Source of the DNA: Pardosa pseudoannulata
Taxonomy: Eukaryota; Arthropoda; Arachnida; Araneae; Lycosidae
Length of the DNA: 64,000 bases
Direction: 5' to 3'
NCBI GenBank assembly: GCA_032207245.1
Contig: CM063507.1
Location: 95,461,639-95,525,638 of the forward strand
The notes below the pieces were generated by a model. That model had not been told where the DNA came from and searched no databases. It saw only the letters and a program-made list of their open reading frames with translations. The position numbers were made by a program, and so were the translations under genes. Positions 1-11,578 of this stretch are shown piece by piece; position 1 is the first letter of the stretch; the number at the start of each line of letters is the position of its first letter.

Positions 1-1571
1 TAAGGAGCTGGGTCATTTCATTAGTGTCTGGATTATCATCTACTTAGGGCATTAATGTCATACGTGACGAAAGGGTCCCTTTAACCCCCCTAAGCGGTTC
101 GCACGTACAATTCCACCAAACCAATGATGTCTTCAAAAGGTACAATTTTAGACCTCCAAAAACATTCCGAAAATGAATGTAATGTACATTTTTGCTAGTA
201 CTTTCCTCCATGGAGTTTTGCAGTAGGAGGGTCAGGTCGATTGTTTAGGAACTGCACCCCTCTTTGACTGACATTTATTGAGGGATGCACCCCTACCCCC
301 TGAGGCACAAAGACGCTATCTTTTCATGGCTTTGTAAATCTCTATTTCGAAGTATTTCGTTCGCGGTAACAGATGTATCTCTCATTGCACCACTTAAATA
401 TCTTGGATGACTTTCGTAAAAATTATAAATAATTCTCTCAAAGAATATTTTTATTTGTACTTTTGAAATCCATTATTTCTTATGGGATGATCATCGAGAC
501 TTGATGAGCTTTAGGTGTATTTAAAATTAACAATCTATAATATCTATTTATATATCTGTTTATAACCGGAAGTAAAGGGACAATAACGAAGGTGGGTTTC
601 TTGTATTTCATTCCAGTCGACAAAGGGTGAAAGAAAAAATCAAAGAACGTTTGGGGCACTGACACAGTAAACCTTTAGTGCATTTTTGGGAGATTTTTTT
701 CCTGGATGTGTTCCACTCGGAGGGTTAAACAAACACAAAGAGAGGAGTACAGGTTTCTTGAGGTTGCACCACAGTACAATAATTTAAAATAGCCCACTTG
801 CTCATTAGTTCTGCTGTCTAAAATTGGTGGTTGCTCTAATGAAAAATAATACACTTGGGGTCATTGTAATGATTCAAAATCAACATTATTCCTATTGTAA
901 AATAATTGGGACTTTTTAAGATGGTCATTGTAAGGAAGGGGTCATTATATTGTGGGGTCATTAAAAAGAGGTTCTACTATATTATTTTTTTCATTTTTAT
1001 ATATTGTATGGCATTAACAACATTAAGTAAAAACATTCAAAAAAGTAAGTTTTGTAAAAGCTAGAAAATTTGTTAAACTTCACATTTTAGAATAATTTTT
1101 CTTTTATAATCAGTACAAAAAACTTAAAATTATTTAAAAGAAAGCATTTAAGTTTTAATTTCACATTATATCAGTCAATATTAGCAGATGTCCAAAATTT
1201 GATAATCATCATTCAAAATAGTGACCAATATTTGTACAATATTGACCAATATAATTGAACTACCCGGGTTAAACTATATATATACTTTAAATTTGTATTA
1301 TTACATAAAAATAATACAAATTAAAAATATATAGCATAACTAAACATGTAATAAAAATATATATAGTCATCTTATATTTCACTTCCATTGTTTACTCTTG
1401 TGTAGTTTTTTTTTTCTTTTTCCCTGATAATAAATAATTATGTAACATTATGCTTTTTAGTAACACATTATTTGTCATAAAATGCTACATTAAGCTTTAT
1501 TGTATGGGGAAAATAAGTTTAAAATGTGATATAAATAGTTAATATAATTATAGTTATTTTCTTTGCCTTAG
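1..1571. other. Gene-free stretch upstream of the MCTP-like exon
   Basis: No supported coding region is seen. The sequence is AT-rich and ends in a pyrimidine-rich tract with an AG acceptor at 1570-1571, so it is probably intron of the MCTP-like gene. Around 855-985 there are repeated GGGTCATT motifs ending in AGGTTCTACTATA. Read on the minus strand this resembles the TAGTAGAACC ends of pogo/Tigger transposons, but no matching opposite end was found. Confidence 0.5.
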
Positions 1572-1700
1572 GTGTTTCTTGTGATAACATATACCTTCGA
1601 GTTTTACATGTTACCAATTGCCCTGTTGATACTGTATGTAAAGAATTACGTTATTTATGCTCTTACTGGAAGACAAATAGCGTCAAGAGATGAGGATGAG
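1572..1700 (+). CDS. Internal exon of an MCTP-like (multiple C2 and transmembrane region) protein
   Basis: A 129-nt open exon of 43 codons lies between a good acceptor (TTTGCCTTAG) and a GT donor (GAG|GTATTT). It encodes a hydrophobic stretch with FEFYMLPIALLILYVKNY near its middle, followed by a charged end (SRDEDE). This resembles the first transmembrane segment of MCTP proteins, where an F/YE-x-YM-x-P-x-ALLLL pattern precedes an acidic linker. MCTPs are calcium- and phospholipid-binding proteins of the ER and endosomes with C2 domains and two C-terminal membrane segments. No neighbouring exon was recognised in the window, so the flanking introns are long. The identification rests on pattern memory only; a different membrane protein is possible. 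Phase 0 at both ends is assumed from the open frame. Confidence 0.62.
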
Positions 1701-2398
1701 GTATTTATATATATATATATATATATATATTCATGTATTACTTGCAGGTAATGTGTCTAAAAACATTTCTTTATTTAAAGATTGATTATTCAGCTGCAAA
1801 ACAGCTTCACTGTTTCATTATAACTATTGAATTTTTTCAAAGGATACTTTTTTAATATAAATCTTGTAAAAGTTTAGCTGTATGGTTTAAAAAAAAGTAT
1901 TGTTTTAGAACCTGGAAAATATATTTTTCCAGGTAATCAGGTAAATAACAAACAAGTGGGTACTTTACCAAATGATTAAAATCTCATTACTCTTATATTT
2001 TTAAATATATTTTTCAAAAATACATATAACAGCATAATGAGAATTTATAATTTTTTTTTTTCAATTCTGTATATTTTGTTATACAATCTTACCCTAGATG
2101 TTTGGGCCAATTAAAAGAAATCCTAGTTAGCTCATTTGTTTTTGTACTTTTTAGAACAATGTAAGTAGATGTAAATCATTGCACAATGTTAGGTATTTTG
2201 TTTTGCTATTTATATTACATTCATTTCACTGTTACGTTATAATCAAATTATTCTTTTCTATTTCTCAAGATACCTTCTACCTTTCCATTCATGTTTTTAA
2301 ATTATTAACTTGAGTTTCTAAAATTTCATTTTTTTTTATATAAGTTATTCATTTTGATAGTAGTTTGCAGGTATCTTTTTTGTAATGTGTTTCATTTA

Positions 2399-2408
2399 TG
2401 TGTGTGTG

Positions 2409-2440
<32 letters not shown>

Positions 2441-2479
2441 TATGTATACACACATATGTATACACACATATATATATAT

Positions 2480-2518
<39 letters not shown>

Positions 2519-2539
2519 TATGTATGTATATATATATAT

Positions 2540-2578
<39 letters not shown>

Positions 2579-2622
2579 TATGTATATATATATATATACA
2601 TACACACACACACACAATCTCA
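2399..2622. repeat. Compound alternating purine-pyrimidine microsatellite (TG/TA/CA)
   Basis: About 220 bp are almost strictly alternating purine and pyrimidine, made of TG, TA and CA runs. Blocks such as TATACACATATATA recur, so the tract is close to self-complementary. Open frames across it in both strands come only from the repeat and are not genes. Confidence 0.95.
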
Positions 2623-3494
2623 AAATTTAAAATTAAGATAATAAATAAATGCTACTATATGTATAATCTGTTTGCTATTAAGTTTCACTGAATATCAAAC
2701 AACCAGTAAAATATTTAACCAAATATTTGGCCATATATGGAATATTTGGTTACAATTTAAATTTAAGTGTTTTCATGATATACAAATTTATTGTAGAAAA
2801 ATCTAACTACTTTGTGCCTTATGTAAATCTATTGTTATAAAGTTTAATTACTTTTCACATTAAATAAATTATTCTGAAACAGATAAGCACATGTCATTTC
2901 TACTTGAATTAGTGTAGACTTTGACTTTTAAATTGAATTTGTTAGTTTCTAATAACTGTTGTTTTTCTTGTAGAGAATTTTGTACATACATTTGAACTTT
3001 ATTATAAGCTATGTAACACAACTTTGTTGAGTGATTTAATCTGGCATATACAATTGCTAAGCTAAGCAGTTTTGTTGCATTTCAAATAGGGACTTCAGTC
3101 AACAAGGGGATTAAAAAAAGTAAAAAATCATGTAAACCACCTTAAAATTTGTGTTATATACTTGTGTATCTTTACCGTCAATTCTTTATTTATCCCAACT
3201 AAATAATCAGTGTTTTAATAGTCTATTCTACAAGAACAATATTATATCTGTAATATAAACACCTGCCTATCTACATACATTTTTTATAGAAAATGTTAAG
3301 AGTTTAAGAATAAAATAGAAAGTTAAGCATTTGCTTTAGAAGTGAAAAGATAGGTATTATATAATGCAAAGTATGATTACTCAGTGATGAATGAACTGTC
3401 TTAGTAACTGATGAATATTTGTTGATAAAACGTTTGATGCGTGTGTAGATCTGTAACAGTTTTCACTTCTGCAATAAGAAAGCATTCTATTTAT

Positions 3495-4097
3495 GCTTTG
3501 GTTTTAGTATCTAATTTTTTTTATTAATCACCCTCCTATTTATAATATTTTTTTATTTGTTTCAATCATGTTACATATTTGCTATTTCAAAAAAAAAAAT
3601 TGTTTGGTAACCAAAATTTATGCAGTAAAAGAAAACATTATTTATTCAGGTTTTAATATCTAAAAATAAATTTTTATTAATCACATTTCTTTTTATAGTA
3701 ATATTTATTTATTTATTTCTGACATGTTACATATTTGCTATTTCCAAAAAAAAAAAATTGTTTGGTAACCAAAACTTATGCAGTAAAAGAAAACATTGCA
3801 GGTTTTAATATCTAAAAAGAAATTTTTATTAATCACATTTCTTTTTATACTCATATATTTTTATTTATTTCAGTCATGTTACATATTTGTTATTTTGAAA
3901 AAAATATTTTTACTATTTGGTTGCCAAAACTTATGCAGTGGGAAAAAAAAATATTTTTGCTGGTTTTAAATCTTTTTATAACCTTTATCATTTATTAATC
4001 ACCTTTCTATTTATAATAATATTTTCTGTTATTTCAGTCATGTTATATATTTGCTGTTTTGAAAAAGAAAAATTTCACTTTTTGGTTTCAAAACATT
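3495..4097. repeat. Diverged tandem repeat, about 4 copies of a 158-bp unit
   Basis: The landmark TTTGGTAACC (or TTTGGTTGCC) followed by AAAACTTATGCAG occurs at 3603, 3761 and 3916, with a degenerate copy at 4081. The spacing is 158, 155 and 165 bp. Each unit also has ATTAATCAC, then TCATGTTACATATTTGCTATTT, then a poly(A) run. Confidence 0.85.
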
Positions 4098-4622
4098 GAC
4101 ACATTTAGCTGAGTTGAATATTTGTTCAAACTGCTGAACAGGCAATATACCTAATATCAACGGAATATTCACTATATCCTTAATCACGACAACTTTTAGA
4201 TCATGACACTATGCATGATATGACATTATTATATGCTTTAGATTGGTTAGTGATCCAATGGCAGTGGATATGTAATTTGAAATGGACATTAAGCTGTATA
4301 TTCTGGTCAAATTAGACTGGTATCAAACAATTCATTATAACACTTAAATCAAAACTAATCATTTTTCTCAGATTGCATCCTTTTGCAGATTAAAGTCTTA
4401 ATCAGTACTAATTTAATTTTATTACTGGAATTATTTATTGTACTATATTGAGGTTGCACTAAGCAAGATATTCCTGTATCATCCAAATAGTAATTCACAG
4501 ATTGAATCCAAATTTAGGAGGACTTGCCAAATTTTAAGTGTTATATTTCTGGCAACTCTTGCAATTCTGATATATTGCAGTGTTTTATTTATTTTTAAAT
4601 TATTTAGATATTATATGATTTA

Positions 4623-5279
4623 TCCCCTATATAATAATAGCCTAAGTTATCTGTACGTCTGTCCTCGATTTTATGAAGCGGTCGGACCTGGAATGGATAG
4701 AGTCATCTATAGTTAGCAAAATTCAAAGAGAGTAATGTTTATCTTCTCCTAAACTATCGATCCGATTCTAAAATAAATTGGTATAAATATGCTTCATATC
4801 ACAGCTAAAAATACTGCCTTCTTTAAAACGTTCGAAATCCACCCCTTCCCATCTATTCAAGCTTTTAATGCCATTATTTCAACTCCTATTTTCCCCATTT
4901 AAGAGCAGGCGATTAAATTTATCAATTTATTAATCACACAGCAAATAGGTAAAAATAAAATTTTACTAGCATTATGACGTCATTCCTTTAATCACCTCAT
5001 TGAATCATTTCTTATTTTAAATTATTTAAATTAAGCCTTATTTTCATACTTTTTATCATTGAACTTAGATATCAAGTCAATAATTATCTTTTATATTTGG
5101 CTTAAATAATAGATTAGGTACATATGTGATAATTTTAAATTGAATCATAGATTATTTTTTGTTGCAAGATAATTCTCAGCCAACCAACAAACCATTTTTT
5201 CCCTGCCTCATATGGTACTTAACAATTTGGGAAAATTAAAAATTTTACTTATCCCGTCATATGACGGGCTGTATGCTAG
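4623..5279 (+). mobile_element. Non-autonomous Helitron-like element
   Basis: The 3' end has the Helitron signature: a perfect 16-bp palindrome CCCGTCATATGACGGG (5253-5268), seven bases, then CTAG (5276-5279). The preceding base at the 5' end is A and the following base at the 3' end is T, as expected for insertion between A and T. The proposed 5' end begins TCCCCTATATAATAATAG, in the style of Helitron 5' ends. There is no Rep/helicase coding. The 3' end is well supported; the 5' end is inferred. Confidence 0.6.
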
Positions 5280-5451
5280 TTTTAAAAATATTTACATATT
5301 TTATGTGTTTAAATTAATAAAACGTTTGATTTGTTTTTATATTATTTAATTACTTTATCTGCAATCTTCTGATGTAGTTGTTGTTGAACTAAATGTAACC
5401 AAGTGATGTTATGATCATTAGATTTGACTTTTTTTTATTTATTTTTACAAG

Positions 5452-5866
5452 CAGGGGTGCTTGTGCTCTGAAAAACCTCGAAATTTCTGGGATTTTGCAC
5501 TAACTATCTGAATTTCAGGAGAATTAAAATTATGAATTATTTCCTCTTACAACTTTGTTAACTTTGAAAGTGAATCGGTGAATACACCTTGTTCTCTGTC
5601 TCTTCAATAATCCTCTATTTGCTCTAAATGTGGTCTACTAGACTTTAAATCTTAAAATAACAAACTGAAACTTAATAAAATACATTGACAGCCCTTTGCA
5701 GAGGGGTGTTGAGAGAATTAAGTGTTATTTACAGTTTTGAGGGATTGAAGTGTTTATAGATGAAAGTCATAGTATCTATGAGACATAATGCATAATAGCA
5801 GTTAAAAGTTAAAGCTGTTAAAAAACACAGCTGTCATGGAATGAGGGCAAAAGTACAAGCACTAAA
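5452..5866. mobile_element. Possible hAT-like MITE
   Basis: The left side starts CAGGGGTGCTTGTGCTCTG. The right side, read inverted, has GTGCTTGTACTTTTG, so about 13 of 15 positions form an inverted pair. CAGGGGTG is hAT-like. No 8-bp target duplication could be defined, so the boundaries are uncertain. Confidence 0.35.
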
Positions 5867-6300
5867 TTTTAAATATAAAATATATAAACATAAAATTAAA
5901 TTATATTAAAATATAAATATAAAAATTAACAAAATAATGTTATACACTTAATGAATTTTAAATAAATTGTTTTGTTTCTTTTCATCTTTAGACCTGTTAA
6001 GGATATTTTTTTTATTATTATTAATTATGAACGAAGGAAAAAAATACAAACAATTTTTTTATAAATGTATGAAACATTTGATACTTAGAAACGATTTTTC
6101 AAATTAACACAATTTTTACATGATAAATCCTTCATTAAAGTAATTATACCAAGCAATGCTCGAGTGTTATTAGTTAAATAGAAGAAAATTTTATTCTTTA
6201 TTTAAAGAAGTAATTCTGGTAGTTCAAGAAAATTTGATTTTATATTTTATTCAGAGTAAAATTTATTGTTATTAAATGTATATTTACAATACTTTTATAT

Positions 6301-6400
6301 NNNNNNNNNNNNNNNNNNNNNNNNNNNNNNNNNNNNNNNNNNNNNNNNNNNNNNNNNNNNNNNNNNNNNNNNNNNNNNNNNNNNNNNNNNNNNNNNNNNN
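6301..6400. other. Assembly gap (100 N)
   Basis: Exactly 100 N bases, a conventional placeholder of unknown true length. Confidence 1.
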
Positions 6401-6439
6401 ACACTTAGAGACATGCATTGTAAGTCCATATGCATTTAA

Positions 6440-7003
6440 GGTATCCGTCTATGTTCGGAGAACTTTTTGGTTTAAACGTAGAAACTAGTTCACGTTTTTA
6501 CATTTTTAGATTTATTTTTTATATTTATTTTTTTATAAGAACGTTTTGGGAAATCACATTTCAAGTTTCAACATTTTATTAAAAATACAGTTCTAAGAAA
6601 AACGCATTTGAAGTTTATGAAATTAACTTTAACTGTAAATAAATTAAAATGCATGTTTAAAATTTCCCACACTTTCTTGCTTCAAAACTTTCTAATTGCC
6701 AAGTTGCTAATTATTAAAAATACTAGAAAAATGTTTAAACTCATCTTCATGAAAATTTAAAAAGTTTTGTCCAAAAAATGCTCTTAAAAGGCTTTAAATT
6801 CTCAACTTCCGGTTCCGAAGTCGCTACTTCCGTTTTGTTTTGATAGCTATCATTGAGGTTTAAGTAGCTGTAACTTTTCTTTAAAATACCGTAGAGACAA
6901 AACAAAAACAGGTTTAGAAGCCAAAAGTTGAAATTGTAGAATAGAGAAATTTAAAAAAATTGATATTTGGCAAAAAATGACGTTTTTAACGTAGACGGAT
7001 ACC
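6440..7003. mobile_element. TTAA-flanked MITE, copy A
   Basis: The ends GGTATCCGTCTATG and (inverted) GGTATCCGTCTACG are flanked by TTAA at 6436-6439 and 7004-7007. The element is 564 bp and has no coding capacity. It interrupts a Gypsy RT frame, and counting a single TTAA keeps the flanking frame open, which confirms both boundaries. TTAA duplication is typical of piggyBac and related elements. A longer relative lies at 19114-20103. Confidence 0.85.
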
Positions 7004-7007
7004 TTAA

Positions 7008-7701
7008 TTTTTTGAGTACTGATCGTAAATGAACTTTATGTTTGTCGGCATTCGTACTAAACACTAAAATATCGTCTAAGTAAACATAACAAAATTTGTG
7101 CTCACTAAGTATTTCATTCATGAACCTTTGGAAGGTCTGCGCTGCACCACAGAGACGGAAACTCAAACAACCCAAATGGCGTGCAAACTGCAGTTTTCTT
7201 TATGTGCTCGCGATGCACTGGTATATGAATATATGCACGGACAATGTCGAGTTTTGAAAATATGCTTTTACCATGTAGCATATTTGAAAAAACTAGAATG
7301 GGAGTTACAGGGTAGCGATCCGGTACCGTACAAGCATTCAGCTTCCTATAGTCTCCCACAGGTCGAATACTGCCGGAAGTTTGGGTCACTACATGAAGTG
7401 GTGACGACCAAGGTGATTTAGATGGCCTGCATATGCCTTGATCGATCATAAACTGAAATTCTTTTTTTACAGCTTCATACAGTTTGGGATTTAATCTCAG
7501 AAACCTACTATGAATTGGCGGGCTTCTTGTTTCGCTGCAGTGAACTGCATTATATTTAACTTCTTTAACCCAAGGCGTTAATTTTGTTAACACCGGAAAT
7601 TCAGACAAGATCCTGTGGTAAGGCAAGTCGGCAGAAATGAGTTTGACTGAAAAAGGATTAGAGAATTTCGACACTGTTCCAGATAGAGAAAGTCTAGTCA
7701 T
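7008..7701 (-). pseudogene. Gypsy reverse transcriptase remnant with frameshift
   Basis: The first frame (7701-7114) has the RT finger and palm motifs [10 protein letters not shown] and [10 protein letters not shown], the latter with the first catalytic aspartate. Near 7130-7175 the frame shifts, and the continuation has FMNEI and YLDDILVFS, the catalytic YxDD box. The frame is cut at 7007 by a TTAA-flanked MITE and resumes on the other side of it. Not functional. Confidence 0.85.
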
Positions 7702-7990
7702 GTATCGTTTATTTTAAGCCTTTTCAAATCATTTAAAAGATCAAAATGGTGCAGAAAATCAGCTCCTATTATAGGAATAAGTACAGTAGCAATTAAAAAT
7801 TTACAAATAAAATTACGTCTGAGTCCTAAATCCATATTCATTAATTTAAATACACAAGTTTCAATTTTTGAATTATTAGCCGTAAACAACTGTAGGGAAT
7901 CGGGTTTTTGCTTTGTAAAAGTATTTCCGACCGTGATACAACTGACATCTGATCCTGAATCTATCAAAAATTTTAAATGCGTTTTCTTAT
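7698..7990 (-). pseudogene. Gypsy retropepsin-like aspartic protease remnant
   Basis: The catalytic motif IDSGSDVSCI is visible about 10 residues into the fragment, followed further on by the IIGADFLHHF motif typical of retropepsins. The protein would process the Gag-Pol polyprotein. Its frame differs from both the gag and the RT around it. Confidence 0.78.
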
Positions 7991-8059
7991 GAACATATAA
8001 GCGACATGATTTTGCGACTGCCGGTGTATTTGTCGCTAATGTATTTTGGCCGACAGCCG

Positions 8060-8823
8060 CTATTGCAAGTTTTCCTGCACGGTGTTATTTGTAAAAGAGT
8101 ATGGTTGCTGGCATTTACGCGCCTCCTTTTCAATTCGACTATGGTAGAAGCATAAACATCCTGTGCGGTCTCTCGAGCGCTCACGTGACGGGTAACGGCG
8201 ACATGGAGATGAGTGATGCCGGGAGTAACTATTGCTACGAGTCCTGGAGAGCCGTTCGATTTGTTTACTTCGCGCAGCGACTTCCATTCGTAGCGCGCTT
8301 ATTTCGTTCAGTGGAGACTGCGCTAAAGAATGTGGGCTGGAACTATTGGAAAACCTTTCGGCGGCTGAATCTTGTAAAGCGAAAACGTTGTTGTTCGAAG
8401 AGGATGTTCGAACTTCGGTAATTTTATCGGCCATGTTGGCCAAATTATCCAGCGACTCCGTACTCACTGAAAGAATCGTTTGCATTTCTGATGGAAGTCT
8501 TTGGAACCATAAAGATTTAAGAAAATCATCGTTAATAAATCCACCCAATTCTCTCATTTTGCGTAATAAATGGGATGGTTTGTCATCCCCTAAATATAAT
8601 CCGAACAAAATCTTCATTATCCGTTGATTTTCCGAATCTGGGAATTCGGTAATCAAACGTTGTTTTAACGTGTCGTATCTTTTGCTTGAAGGGGGATTAA
8701 ATAAAATGTCCGAGACAGTGGATAAGGTTTCGGGATCGATTGCTGCAATTAAGTGGTTATATTTCGTTAAATCGCTTGAAGTATTGGTAAGCGTAAAATG
8801 ACTTTTCACCTGAACAAACCAAA
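8060..8823 (-). pseudogene. Gypsy gag (capsid plus atypical zinc motif), 5' truncated
   Basis: The reading frame is open for about 250 codons on the minus strand. The first half resembles the capsid region of spider Gypsy gag proteins, with WF-V near the start and the pattern LGDDKPSHLLRKMRELGG in the middle, followed by FLKSLWFQRLP. The C-terminal part is rich in Ser and Arg and ends in a Cys/His cluster (CLCFYHSRI, then RKCQQP) of the type that follows the capsid in this group. The methionine at 8809 is internal: coding similarity begins slightly upstream, so the true N-terminus is lost. The protease follows in a different frame. Confidence 0.75.
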
Positions 8824-8879
8824 GTAAACTATAAACTATTAACTAATGGGTAAACTATTTTCGAAATTTTGTTATGATG

Positions 8880-10160
8880 TATAATTATAGTGCTCCCTTG
8901 TATCGTTATTTTCGGTAGCCTGTTTAAAAAATGGACAGTCTCGCACTATGTGGTTAGTATATCCGCAAAAAGCACGACTCAAATCATTCGGTAGTTCTTG
9001 TACAGTATCCGCCTCTGTTCTCCACCGCTGTTAGTTCTTTGTGGTGTATTTCTTACTCTTTCATTACTATTTTGTGTAGACGCATGGCGTTAATTTCCGC
9101 AATTAAGGCTGCAATCTTTTCTACATCTTCGTTATGTTTCCGCATCAGCATGTTAATATTTTCTTCTGAGTTATTGTCTGTGAAGTTATTTACGCTAGCC
9201 TTCAAAATATCAGCTGTGATTAAATTTTGTGCATTTTCTACGCACTTCGCTTTTTTATCATATCCGTATAATTTTTATCGGATTCATTTTTGTCAGTCTC
9301 ATACGACATTTAACGCAGAGTGGCAAGTATGTTGAGTGAAGAGTGAAACCATTAAAAAACATGCCGTTTATTTAACATTCATAAAACATAATACATTGCT
9401 CCACGAGCAATAAAATAAGACTAGTGTGAAACCCACACAGGGAATTAAAAAAAAAAAACGCCAGCATCAGTCCACAGAAACTACAATTATTTATATACGA
9501 CTGGGCTGACCAGATACACGTATAAATTTGCATAAAGTTGAAAATTAATACATGCAAGAAACTTAAATACACACACAGTAACTAAATAAAGAAAATATAA
9601 TTACAAATGACGACTAGTACTTTTGAAACCGTTTACAATCTTAAAGTGTCGAAAATTGGATATAATCAGAGCAATACTTAACCGCTGGTTAAGTTCAAGT
9701 AATCCTAACAATTTTTAAAACATCTACCCGTACATCGTGGTTCAGTGCCTCCAAAAATTTTGACAATTTTATTGAGTTGTTCATAGGGTTTGAGCCCGAA
9801 GTTGCTACATCACCATCCGATAAATAATGCATCGCAGCGTTGTTAATTCGAAAAACTAAGTTTTTAATGGATCCACCTGGCTGTTGTTTTATTGTAATGA
9901 ATCGCATATGGTTGGTAGCCAAAGATGGCTGCTCCGCAAAAAAATCCATCAGTTCCGATTTAATTATTTTGAATGATGTTTCGTTTCTGAGACTTCGGTC
10001 ATTTGTTATGAACATTAACGCTTGTCCACGCAATCTTGATTTTAAAATAATTCCTTGTTCCGTGTCGGTCCAATTACCCGTCTGTGCAATAGCCTCAAAT
10101 TGTACCATAAACTTTTCACATTTTTGTGGATTCTGCCCATCAAAATAATTAAGCATCAAT
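8880..10160 (-). pseudogene. Gag of a second LTR retrotransposon (capsid and zinc knuckle), interrupted
   Basis: Three pieces read in order on the minus strand. At 10159-9695 lies a capsid-like domain starting near YFDGQNPQKCEKFM and containing a NWTDTEQ and LRGQAL pattern. At about 9270-9039 lies a helical linker. At about 8990-8890 lies a zinc-knuckle-like motif FCGYTNHIVRDC, in which the first cysteine of the CX2CX4HX4C pattern is missing. About 400 bp without matching coding (9270-9694) separates the first two pieces. It is the same family as the gag at 13942-14927. A Ty3/Gypsy affiliation is likely but not proven. Confidence 0.65.
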
Positions 10161-11404
10161 GGTGTAACTTATCCGGTCCCTGTTTCAGGTGACACAAGAA
10201 AGAATCAGGTGTATCTCGAATAATGGATTTATTTACACTTTTGCTATATACATCATTTCACCACTATAAAAACAATTTCTAATCACAGGTAAGTGATTAG
10301 TACAAATAGGCCTGAGTAGTGGCGGGTACCTAAACTAAATTCAGTCTCTGCCGAAATATGGGTGAGTAGACGGAAGAACAATTCGTAGCTCTCTCGAAAG
10401 TTCTCTGAAGTATAGGTAAGAGATCTGAGCACAGTTAGTTCTGAAGAACTGCAAACAATCCTGAAGAGGGATTATATTAGAAAAAGAAAAGAAACCCAAA
10501 GCACAGGGTATCGCTTCAATCTCAGCAAGAGATATATCCCAAGACGGGATTCCGCTAAATAAAACTCTCCGATGGAGAAACTGGTCGAGGAGACCTCCGA
10601 GTTAGCCCATGCGGACTACTCCTTAAAGAAAAGCTCCCACGGTGGGATTATAGCAAAAAAAAAAAAAACAGTCTCCGGTAGAGAGACTGGTCAAGGCGAC
10701 CTCTGAAATTAGCTGGTTGCTAGCTAACTACTAAAAAAAATCGTCTCTTTCTAGGGGAGGGCCCCTTAAGAGAGAGGCCTCACCCTCAATTTCATTATTG
10801 GGTTACCTAGCGATGATCTCACCTTCGACCAACTGGATTGGTCCGGGTTAAGCAATCATCGGCCGCAAAGCCGGGGGTTCTTGGAATTCTTAACGGCGAC
10901 ATCTGAGTAGCGGCAAATCCTTTGTAGTTCCCGCGATCATTTTTTCGGCTGTCAGTGTAGGTGCCGTGTCGTCTGGCATATTGTTCCTTTACTAAAGGCC
11001 ACAGCAATATAGACATCGAGGTGCCTTGGAAATCAATCCTTTTGTATCCACACAAGTCCACCTTTCAAAGCAAAGTTCTTTGATGACGATACACCGCTAA
11101 ATCATGCCGTTACAATGGCAAATTTTGTAATCGCGATGCATATTGTATAGAGTTATCAGCCCTTTCATTTTGTATCCTACTCAGTTCGGCTACTGAGACC
11201 GGGTTGGTTTGGTAAACTTAATTCGGGGAAGCCATGTTCACAACAAATTTATATGCTAACTCTCAAGCGCACTGAATATTTGAGCGAACTACAGTTTTTT
11301 ATATTTTATTTAACTACGCCTACAGTTAAACTCCGATAGTTTTCTTACCTGACAATTAATTTCATTTCATACGCCAATATGTTCATGAATACAAACATTT
11401 TTAA

Positions 11405-11406
<2 letters not shown>
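10161..11406. other. Gene-free stretch, possible LTR/leader of the adjacent gag
   Basis: No convincing coding region is seen. Two related segments at about 10562-10604 and 10671-10713 share CTCCGRTRGAGARACTGGTC followed by GACCTC. The position directly upstream of the minus-strand gag suggests an LTR and leader, but neither LTR ends nor a primer site could be defined. Confidence 0.4.

Positions 11407-11473
<67 letters not shown>
11407..11473. repeat. (AT)n microsatellite
   Basis: About 67 bp of uninterrupted AT dinucleotides. Confidence 0.98.
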
Positions 11474-11474
<1 letters not shown>

Positions 11475-11578
11475 CAACGTGTACTCAATAATTGCATTAA
11501 TACTTATAAATATGCATAACACTTCGCAAAGCAATATATAATAAGAACTAATATTCATACATTATATATTAAAATTAC

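Larger units (their letters stand above)
1701..6300. other. Probable intron downstream of the MCTP-like exon
   Basis: No further exon of the MCTP-like gene could be recognised here. The stretch is AT-rich and holds short TA repeats, a compound microsatellite, a 158-bp tandem repeat, a Helitron-like element and a possible hAT-like MITE, each listed separately. It ends at an assembly gap. Confidence 0.5.
6401..8823 (-). mobile_element. Gypsy-type LTR retrotransposon remnant (gag-protease-RT), interrupted by a MITE
   Basis: On the minus strand the order is gag (8823 down to 8060), protease (about 7990 to 7698), reverse transcriptase (7701 to 7008), then a MITE (7003-6440), then a short continuation of the RT (6437-6401) up to the gap. 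Several frameshifts make it non-functional. No LTR was identified next to it. Confidence 0.85.

Noticed and set aside
2349..2691. Several overlapping open frames on both strands
   Set aside because: They are made of Tyr/Ile/His/Thr/Val repeats from a dinucleotide microsatellite and carry no protein signal.
3917..4716. Plus-strand open frames
   Set aside because: They lie in tandem-repeat and Helitron-like sequence and show no protein motif.
7098..7421. Plus-strand open frame
   Set aside because: It is antisense to the Gypsy RT with its catalytic motifs.
8101..8627. Plus-strand open frames
   Set aside because: They are antisense to the Gypsy gag, which has recognisable capsid motifs on the minus strand.
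10819..11061. Minus-strand open frame of 80 codons
   Set aside because: No family motif; it lies in a region that looks like LTR or leader.
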